Shown here one piece after another: positions 57,133-64,000 of a DNA stretch of 64,000 nt. The position numbers and the translations under genes are program-made. This DNA is from Arthrinium phaeospermum. Its lineage: Eukaryota > Ascomycota > Sordariomycetes > Amphisphaeriales > Apiosporaceae. The notes beneath the pieces were generated by a model that saw only the letters and a list, made by a program, of their open reading frames with translations, was not told the DNA's origin and did no database searches. The number at the start of each line of letters is the position of its first letter. The stretch's first letter is position 1. The stretch lies in assembly GCA_006503535.1 (NCBI GenBank), contig QYRS01000001.1, positions 4,960,001-5,024,000 of the forward strand, read 5' to 3'.

Positions 57133-57361
57133 AGACTCCGAGAATCAGCCAGACAAGGACAAGGACAACCACATGGCCAAGCACCACTGCCACGGGCAGC
57201 CTCGGTAGCGGAAGAGAAGGGAATCTACAATCCCTAAGGACTTGGAGTTGCTCTCGGGCAGACTCCTCCTCCTTCTGGTTTTGCTGCCGCTTCTCCAGCT
57301 TCTCCTTGCGGCAGCGCTTCTTGTCCTTCTTCTTCTCCTTCTCGGCCTTCTTAATTGCCTC
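57080..57361 (-). pseudogene. Coiled-coil exon with C-terminal membrane segment, possible TCC copy G
   Basis: A TTAACACAG acceptor precedes EAIKKAEKEKKKDKKRCRKE, a Lys/Glu coiled coil that starts like exon 3 of copies C and J. Unlike those, it ends in a strong hydrophobic segment (VAVVLGHVVVLVLVWLILGV) before the stop at 57080. No convincing exon 2 lies upstream, where the DNA reads as a different relic. It may be a rearranged family member. Confidence 0.4.
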
Positions 57362-57582
57362 CTGTGTTAAACACCGCGTATTAGCAGCCATATTCAAGGA
57401 ATGGAATATAAATAGAGAATAATAAAGGAAGAAGTAAAAAGAAAAAGAAAAGATTGTATAAAAAAGAGACAGTTGGAGTATGATCGAACGCACCAGAACG
57501 CATCCCAAAGCACTGTCGAGCCAGACTGGAACCCAACCCAACCATAACTTCCCGAAGCACCAAACGAATAGCCCATGCCCCT

Positions 57583-57948
57583 CTAGTCGGCAAACTCGTC
57601 GATGCTGCGGATATCGGCAAGAGTCTCGTCCCGGGTATGAAACCGTCGGCCGCCACCAAGCATCTCGGTGGCATAAGGGAACAGCCGACGCTGAAACTCG
57701 TGGCTATCCAAGCCCTTCTATGGCTTGAAGAATGTCACGCTTGTCGGCTCTACCTCGACATTACAGGAACCACCAGGAACCTTTTGCAGTTGATCCTCCT
57801 CTTTAATCGGGTGCCTAGACCAGCTTGTATTGAGGTCATGACAGCTTATATGGCCTCGGTAATTAAAGCCAGCAATCACCGCTTGGAATCGTAAACGGTC
57901 GGGGTGGACATTGGGGTTATAAAGATATCCCACGAGCGTAGAGGACAC
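57583..57948 (-). pseudogene. Relic frame with two in-frame TAG codons, unknown protein
   Basis: One minus-strand frame reads LVGYLYNPNVHPDRLRFQAV, FNYRGHISCHDLN and PTSVTFFKP. After a TAG at 57720..57718 it continues KGLDSHEFQRRLFPYATEML and HTRDETLADIRSIDEFAD, with a second TAG at 57585..57583. The text between stops looks like a soluble protein, not noise. No family recognised and no start or end defined. Confidence 0.4.
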
Positions 57949-59654
57949 TGGTGCTCGACCGACGCCACGTTCCCGAGAGCTGTGTTGGATATTCGCGGGT
58001 CAACTGGTAGATGCAGCTGTTCGGGCCACGATGCATGCGCTGCGACTAAAGGTGGCGTAGGGGAATAGGGGCGCGCAGGTTGTGGCAGAGTCTGAGACGG
58101 GGGATGTCGGCGAGACCCGCGACAAACTGAGAAGGGCGACGCGACGGGCGGGAAAAGCGAACTCAAAGGGCCTGTCGTCCTACATCTGATGGTATGTAAG
58201 TAAATATATCTTAAGCGACGGATCAGATCAAAGAGTCGAGAGCAAAACAGTTATGGGACATGGTAAAGGAGCTGGACCTACTTCGTTGACGCTTCGCCAC
58301 ACTCCCACCCGATCTTCAAAGAAACAGGGAAGCTAAACAGGAGACTGGCGACGATCTCACTATGTAACAGTCAATATACAACGGTACAGATACAGTGCAA
58401 GGAATTGCTAGGAAGCTTCACACATTGCGTACTTGATCGGAATTTGGGAAGAAAGTGAAGAAAGAAGAGGCGCGGCGAAGGCCATGCGTACCTACGTGTT
58501 TTGGTAGTTGGACAGCGCATACCCAAGTACGTCACAGCACACACACGTCTGGAGAGGTCACCTTCAAAGGTTCTGTGTAGGGCATGAGGGGCTTATTATG
58601 CGTGCGGGCTACCCACCAGACGTCTGGGGTGCTCTGCCAGTGAGATGTATTAGGTAGAAATGTAATTGAGCTGGGAATGCAGAAACCCTGATGTTTCGAG
58701 GAATTGCTGCTCAACCCAAACAGATACGCAGTAATTGAGATGACACTTCTGTGGGGTGTTAAATGTTCAACCGAGAGCTATGTACATGTAAGCTGTCCAA
58801 ACTGCCAGCCACGGGTGCTCAGCTCAAGCAGACCATTCATTGGTGGGCGATTGACCACATGCAATACCGCCTGTGAAAGTCCAAGGTTGAGTGATACATG
58901 TGTGACGTGAACCCCTATCAAAGGTGCCTACTTGATTACCTAGGATTGTCCCTTCCCTGGCCTACATCCAGTTGAGACTACCTAGAGGGTGGATTCTCGA
59001 ACCTTTTCAACCAAACCTTCCAGCGTTCAGGTCGATCGAAATGCCTTGTCGTGCCTTGTAGAAGACGCAGCTAGAAGGTCAAACCTTGCTATCGTGAAAG
59101 GCAAGTGTAGCTCCAGACAAAAATTGATGACATTCCTTATTTGCCAATACCCACCATGCCTTCTTGAAGTATCATTGCAACGATCAAACCCCGATAACAG
59201 CTGATTCCCCCAACCCGTCAAGCAAATCCGGTCATTCTGAACAGCTGCGTAGCGAAGAAGGCTGGCTTAAATCGGCGAGTTGTCGCAAACTTCCCACTCC
59301 TTCTCATGTTGCCCACAAAGCTTTGACGCCGAGCAGAATCTCCCGCATCTTTTTTCCTCAGCATGCGCCAAAGAAGGTATGATATTTCCACTTTTGACAG
59401 TGCTGCTACTTGTACACGTATTGACATCCCTCATTTGTGATAGTCAGGCCGGTTGCCTCCTCACCTCTCAACTGTTCTCGGCGTTAGAAGACGATGCTCG
59501 CTTTCTTCTTTCTCCCCCACGCTCCGTTGCTGCTGTGTGAGTCGCCCCAAGAGTTCATTGCGCCGCGGCTGTGTGTTTGGATGCTGATCGTGACACAGTC
59601 ACCATTATTATTATCAAGATCCCGCCTTTTTTTTTAAGAAAATTTCCGGAATCT
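57949..59654. other. Intergenic region
   Basis: About 1.7 kb with only short frames and no family blocks that I can see. Confidence 0.4.
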
Positions 59655-60523
59655 GTAAGTTATTCAAATACCTTAGGGGATTTAAGAACTACTGAACGGG
59701 TGCTAACACTTCTCTAAAACAGCAGCAACAACGACAAGATGGCCGAGACGTAAGTACTACTTGTTGCCCTCTTCTCCCGTCAAAGGCAGTGTGCTAACTC
59801 AAGGTGTGCGTATATAGAGATTCGATCAACACATTCGTGACTTCGGTTACGCGAGCCGTCTCGTGCCCCGCCTCCGCCGCCACCACTGTCGCCGCCACCA
59901 CTGCCGCCAATACCATCATCGCCATCATCACCACCATCACCCAGCCACCTGTCACGAAGGGACAGGTTCCCCGGTCTAAATCGTATGGGAGGGGTTGGCC
60001 GATGGCGCCCCAACGTCTTCGGGGTCCGTCCCGGGCTGGGTGGCCCTTTTGGGCACCCTCGCAGTTTGGGGTGTAGTGTCGGTTTGGGTTTTCGCTTTTT
60101 TCAAGCGATGGTGTTTGGCGAGCCAGTGTGGCCGGGCGGCTTCGGCCGCCACACGGTTCCACGGCCGAGTATATAACCCTGATCCCTTTTTCTTTTCCCC
60201 TTCATTGATTACTGTTCCCTTGCTTTGATGCCGCACTTGAAAACGATAAACTAACATATCATGTGATATAGGCCGATATAGAGGCCGCCGCCGCCGAGGG
60301 GAGGACGAGGAAGAGAAGAATAAGAGGAAGGCCGACGCCCTGAGCCGCGAGGCCAGGCGGGCCGAGGAGCAGAATCGTCGCGACATGGAGAGCCGGGCGC
60401 AGCAGTAGCAACAACATAAGGAGGAGTCTGCCCTCGAGCGAGAGAAACTGCGAATTCTTCGGGATTCAGATTCCCGTCCGCTGAGGCTCCTCGCGTTGGG
60501 CATCGACCCACCCAACGTGTAAA
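59655..60523 (+). pseudogene. Family TCC copy H, frameshift in exon 2 and TAG in the coiled coil
   Basis: The leader intron is 59655..59722 (AATCT|GTAAGT...GTGCTAAC...AACAG), then exon 1 is 59739..59749 (MAE plus AC, phase 2), and exon 2 begins at 59818. Exon 2 starts DSINTFVTSVTRAVSC with a Thr/Ala/Ile-rich run. The frame must shift by one near 59985 to reach PTSSGSVPGWVALLGTLAVW and a hydrophobic segment followed by FFKRW. A coiled-coil part (EDEEEKNKRKADALSREARR) carries TAG at 60406-60408 in a Gln run and ends at TAA 60521-60523. The 5' structure is the clearest example of the family plan, but the copy is inactive. Confidence 0.6.
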
Positions 60524-61100
60524 ATGCCAGCCGCTTCCTCGGCCACTACCACCAGGCGGAAGCGTCCGGAGTGACGACAGACTCGTATCTGCGCGATGTC
60601 ACTGTGATTAATTGCTAAACCCACCGTATTGAGAAAGGCACGCGGGATCCTGCGCGGTGGGCCTGGTGGTGCAGGGCCGGGGCGCGTTCCTGACCAAGGA
60701 CGAGATGCGGCAGCTGATCCGGAACCTGGAGCAGTACGCGCTGGCGGTCGAGTACATGCATGCGTACGAGGCCGAGGACGCGTACGGCGACAGCCAGATC
60801 ACGGATCCGCAGATGGAGATCCTGGAGCCGGCTATGCTGATCGACAACCGGTACCTCAAGGGGCACGACCAGTGGGAGAAGGGCGACGGGTTCTAGATAC
60901 CGCGGTTCGCGAGCAGTAACAGGACCAACCGGGCCGGTCACATCAAGCAGCTGATCGCCATGTTCCGACGCCGGCTCCTGGCCGGGGAGTCCGAGGACCA
61001 GCCCGAGCACCCCAAGACTCTGACATCCACCGTCGCCAAGGCCACTAACGACGATGCGTCGCTTGATCTTCAGTATCTGGGATGCTATTGGATTAATACC
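60524..61100 (+). pseudogene. Relic reading frame with in-frame TAG, unknown family
   Basis: Directly after the TAA of copy H the same frame reads NASRFLGHYHQAEASG and VTTDSYLRDVTVIN. From 60657 another frame reads GRGAFLTKDEMRQLIRNLEQ, VEYMHAYEAEDAYGD and NRYLKGHDQWEKGDGF. After a TAG at 60894-60896 it continues unbroken with IPRFASSNRTNRAGHIKQLI and FRRRLLAGESEDQPEHP. The amino-acid texture is that of a soluble protein. It may be the original C-terminal part of a longer gene joined to copy H, or a separate relic. Confidence 0.45.
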
Positions 61101-61555
61101 ATGCCCGTGCCTGGGCAACCGGCCAGTTGCAGTCTCGCCCCGCCCCCGCCTCCCTCTTTACTGTTGGCTCCAGCCACAGCTCCGACGCCGTCGACGTCGA
61201 GCCGAATTGACGTCAAGCCATCCGGTTTGATTGCCCTGCTCCCTCGCATCGATAGGAGGACGAGCCCGAGAAGGCCGAGAAGGCCGACAAACGGGCCGCC
61301 AAGGTCCATAAGAAACGGGCTGCGGCCATACTGCGAGAGATCGCCGAGCGCGTTCGGGAGACCACCGAGGAGGAGAAGAAGTTCGCCGAGGAGATCAAAG
61401 GTTTCCCGGCCCCGTCCGCCCCATCCGCACCATCGCTGGGCGCCGGTGTTCTGCGTCCTTCGGGGCTGCCATTGCCTGTGGTTTCCGGTGTTCGCGCCGG
61501 TCATATCCGGAATGGAAGAAGTTATGCGGGTGCTGTTATCGCGTGGGTGGGCTAA
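61101..61555 (+). pseudogene. Family TCC copy I: Pro-rich segment and intact coiled-coil exon, no hydrophobic segment
   Basis: After a Pro/Ser/Thr-rich part (PASCSLAPPPPPSLLLAP in one frame) an acceptor CATCGATAG leads into 61256..61555, an open exon of 99 residues. It reads EDEPEKAEKADKRAAKVHKK, then EIAERVRETTEEEKKFAEEI, then a Pro/Ser tail and LPLPVVSGVRAGHIRNG. The block EKADKRAAKVHKK matches copy E (EKADLRAAKVHKK). The stretch that should encode the hydrophobic segment is missing, as in copy F. No first exon is seen. It is probably a fragment. Confidence 0.55.
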
Positions 61556-61821
61556 GGGATTACTAGTATGATAAGGGCGGCAGGTACGTTAGACGTTATG
61601 CCAGCAGCCTATGGGCTTGCTTGAATGAACATCAATCTCTCAGAGCGAATAGTCTGCATCAAGTGTCACTTTTCTCGAACAACCGATCAAAGCATCCCAG
61701 AGAGACGCTGGAATAACTGGAATAAACATTAGAACAGGTTGGAATAAACACTAATAGCCGCTGACCGAACGAGTAGGCATCAGCTGCTCAATACTTTGCT
61801 CAGGCAATGCAACAAGGCTTG

Positions 61822-62150
61822 TCAAAACACCCATTCGCTCCGCCTGTTGACGCACCGCAGCCCCTTGGGCCCGCCCGCACTCGCGATGGCCATCTCGACG
61901 CAGCCCGAGTTGATGGTCAGGGGCAGGGTGAAGGTGAACTCGTACGTCGCGGTCCAGGCGCCGTCGAGCCCGCCGTTCCGGGCTTTGGGGACCGCCTTGT
62001 GGTCGAGCGTGCGCCGCTTCCAGCCGGCCATGGCGCCGCAGCCCTTTTCCTCGTGCTGGAGGCGGGCCCCGCCGTCTGCCTCGGCCAAGTCGTTGGTCAC
62101 GACGCTGACCTGGTACCACAGCGGGAACCCGACGCCGTTGTAGCATCATT
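61822..62150 (-). pseudogene. C-terminal fragment of a small secreted protein gene
   Basis: An open minus-strand frame reads YNGVGFPLWYQVSVVTNDLA, then GCGAMAGWKRRTLDHK, FTFTLPLTINSGCVEMAIAS and AGGPKGLRC to a stop at 61822. The ending (SGCVE-x-AI-x-SAGGP) resembles small secreted proteins common in plant-associated ascomycetes. No ATG or signal peptide precedes it in frame; the 5' part is missing or in an unrecognised exon. I treat it as a broken gene. Confidence 0.5.
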
Positions 62151-62180
62151 AGGGTCAGCTAAAATACGTTGAGATGGTGG

Positions 62181-63410
62181 CTATTGATGTGTGAGCTGCC
62201 TGGAAGTATCGTCTACTCTCGCCTCCTCCAGCACCCGCCAGATTCTGCGGCGGTTCCGCAAACCCAGGGGAATTTGCAGGGTCTTGTAACTGGGCTCGTA
62301 AATCTCAGCCTGGGCGAGCCTGCGCACGAGATTTTCCCAGTCCCAATCACCCTCCTGTGCCTTCTTGTGCAGCACTTCACCATCCAAGTCCCATAGCCAA
62401 GGAAGTGATTGGTTCATGGCGAGGACATCATACCAGCCTGCTTGACTGTGCGCATAGTCACACGCTGGGCCCAGGTGCCGTAGATCACCGGGTGTCTTGA
62501 GCGATTTCTCTTCTGCTGAGGTGCTCTGGCGAGAGCCTTGCTGCTTTGCGCTCTGTGCCGGCATCGGCCCGAGGTTTTGCAGGATAGAATCGGTGATGTC
62601 GGCTATTTCCAGCGGGTTCTCTTCCAGAAGCTAGTTTGGGGGGTGTTAGTAATCGCGTGGTTGATTGAAATAGAATAAACAAAAAGAGAAAGAAAACGTA
62701 CCTGTCCATATTCCAGATCATCGTCGCGCTCCCAGTAGACGTTCCTGCAGAACCTGCCCCCGAAATAATGGTGAGGTTCTTCGACGAGGTACTCGCTGAC
62801 GAGGGGCAGAGTCCCTCGGATGCGGCGATGAAGCACCTGCCACAGCTGCTTGACGGAGCGTATCTCATCGTCGGGACCCATGTTAAAGCTGTCCTGCTGC
62901 TGTTGTTGCTGCTGCTGCTCACCGCCCCGACTCTCAATAAAGCGCCGGGCAAGCGTGATGCAGGCGGCGTGGACGGCCATGTAGAGAGGTCCACCCGCAT
63001 TGGGGCCGGGAGTCAATACGTCTGGTCTGACATAAAATGCTTCGACGGTCTCTCCAGACTCCAGCATCTGGAAGCGGTTATTGTCGTCGCATTGGGCGTC
63101 GAGCTCTAGCACGCGCCGCGCGGAGTCTTTTGGGGGGTCAGGACCGAGATCCAGAACCCGCCCGTGAGCAAGCCAGTACACGTCCAATTGGACATTGTTA
63201 TCATCGTCGTCGATAGAATGAGCGGTGGTGAGGAGAACGGCGCGGGTCAGCCATTCACTGGGCTCGTCGTCGCTACCATGGGCGTCAGTACAGCATTCGG
63301 TCTCACATAACGGCAATGAGATCTGAGAAAAGAAGAAAGGGGGGTGACCGTTGCCCAGCCTCTACCATCGGAGCTCCGCAGATGCAGCAGTAAGGTTGAT
63401 TGCGACCCAT
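62181..63410 (-). CDS. Fungal F-box-type protein lacking a clear F-box, 371 aa
   Basis: Exons are 63410..63366, 63322..62702 and 62630..62181; phases are all 0. Exon 1 encodes MGRNQPYCCICGAPM, the Cys-rich opening typical of a large group of fungal F-box proteins. The middle has a poly-Gln run (CAG repeats). Exon 3 starts LLEENPLEIADITDSILQNL, where the F-box normally follows soon after, but I see no LPxE...LPP helix block. The text jumps to LPWLWDLDGEVLHKKA and PLGLRNRRRIWRVLEEAR, which usually come after it. The protein is also shorter than usual (500-600 aa) and ends soon after this motif. An internal deletion is likely. Intron 1 is only 43 nt, which is short. Confidence 0.6.
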
Positions 63411-63634
63411 GGTGATCGACTGCGAAATGCTCAAAGTGTGTTATAAGTCGACGACTAGGTGAAACCATCTTTTGCTAAGACGAGATTATCTCAGCCTTAA
63501 ATGTAATGCAGCTCAGCTAAGATAGCTTTGTTGTAATCGAATACATCAAACCAGCGAGACTACTAACCTTTTATGGTGTAGTATTACCGGATCAGGAAAA
63601 AGGCTAAGCTCGGTACGATACCAACATTTCGATT

Positions 63635-63653
63635 ACACATACACACACACACA
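63635..63653 (+). repeat. (CA)n microsatellite
   Basis: ACACATACACACACACACA, a short dinucleotide run about 230 nt upstream of the F-box-type gene. Confidence 0.7.
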
Positions 63654-63938
63654 TCCACGCGGTAGTTGGAGATGATCGCCGCCAGGAACAACCGGCCGGG
63701 TCAATTGGTGAGAAATAACTGAAATCAACAGCAGTAGATGCCAGGCTAGCCAGGTAAGACAGTCACTGCGACTCACCCAAGGAAGTCAGTCGGTGTCTGT
63801 GGCTGAGAATCCAGCCCTTTCGTGATGCTGAGTCCAAGCTCTCTGTCCTGCCCAAGGTGACTGTCCCTTAAAACGCTCTGGCATACGCTTCCGATTTGGT
63901 GATGCGAAGTCTACCAGGGGTGGTTGGCCACATTGGCT

Positions 63939-63962
63939 GGGGGCGGGGGCGGGGGCGGGGGC
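63939..63962 (+). repeat. G-rich (GGGGGC)4 tract, possible G-quadruplex
   Basis: Four runs of five G separated by single C. It meets the usual four-run criterion for a G-quadruplex; formation in vivo is unknown. Confidence 0.6.
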
Positions 63963-64000
63963 GCCTGGAAATTACGAGCCAGTGCAGACCCTCCCCAAAG

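Larger units (their letters stand above)
63411..64000. other. Intergenic right end of the window
   Basis: About 590 nt upstream of the F-box-type gene, with a CA microsatellite (63635-63653) and a G-rich GGGGGC run at 63939-63962. No gene is seen. Confidence 0.45.

Noticed and set aside
42204..60896. Stop-codon readthrough or UAR reassignment to Gln
   Set aside because: TAA and TAG serve as genuine terminators in intact genes here, such as the P450 and the ABC transporter, and the affected copies also carry frameshifts.
31000..62000. Search for a transposon that could explain the repeated families
   Set aside because: No transposase, reverse transcriptase, long terminal repeat or terminal inverted repeat was seen; copies share exon structure, so gene duplication explains them better.

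Overview
The window reads as nuclear DNA of a filamentous ascomycete (Pezizomycotina, probably a Sordariomycete; the class is an inference). Genes are GC-rich and widely spaced. Most introns are short (43-118 nt), of the form GTAAGT...CTAAC/CTGAC...YAG. The gene content is typically fungal: a HET-domain protein, a full-size PDR-type ABC transporter, a GH72 glucanosyltransferase, a type-B carboxylesterase, a P450, and many small secreted proteins. I saw no tRNA, rRNA, CRISPR array, or transposase or reverse-transcriptase gene.

Left part (1-30.6 kb) is a conventional gene region. It holds a Thr/Val-rich secreted protein running off the left edge (-). Next come a TET/JBP-like 2-oxoglutarate dioxygenase (+) with a broken tandem copy behind it, a HET-domain protein (+), a four-exon P450 (+) and a seven-exon carboxylesterase (+). 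These are followed by a six-exon GH72 enzyme with a one-base frame break (-), a membrane protein with an in-frame stop (-), a two-exon PDR-type ABC transporter (+), an intronless DEAH-box helicase (+) and a small hypothetical gene (-).

Right part (31-62 kb) is different. It is sparse, repeat-containing and full of decaying genes, and two small unrecognised families alternate along it. Family S has five paralogues, at 35.2, 37.3, 44.1, 53.1 and 54.6 kb. They are secreted proteins with a shared helical core, two invariant cysteines about 100 residues apart, and in three copies a Cys/Trp-rich C-terminal module. Family TCC (Thr/Pro-rich segment, short hydrophobic segment, charged coiled coil) has about eight copies, at 33.2, 39.9, 42.2, 46-47.2, 50.4, 56.3, 59.7 and 61.1 kb, with two more doubtful ones at 34.7 and 57.1 kb. 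The better copies share a gene plan: an intron in the 5' leader, a first coding exon of 8-23 nt ending in phase 2, a second exon carrying the ectodomain and hydrophobic segment, and a third exon carrying the coiled coil. Most copies carry TAG/TAA/TGA codons or one-base frameshifts.

The right end holds a C-terminal fragment of a small-secreted-protein gene and an F-box-type protein that appears to lack its F-box. The mix of paralogous secreted proteins, repeated membrane/coiled-coil genes and nonsense-mutated relics suggests a fast-evolving accessory or subtelomeric locus. That reading is inference; no telomere repeat is visible. Family S and family TCC, and their interleaving, are the best candidates for something undescribed here.
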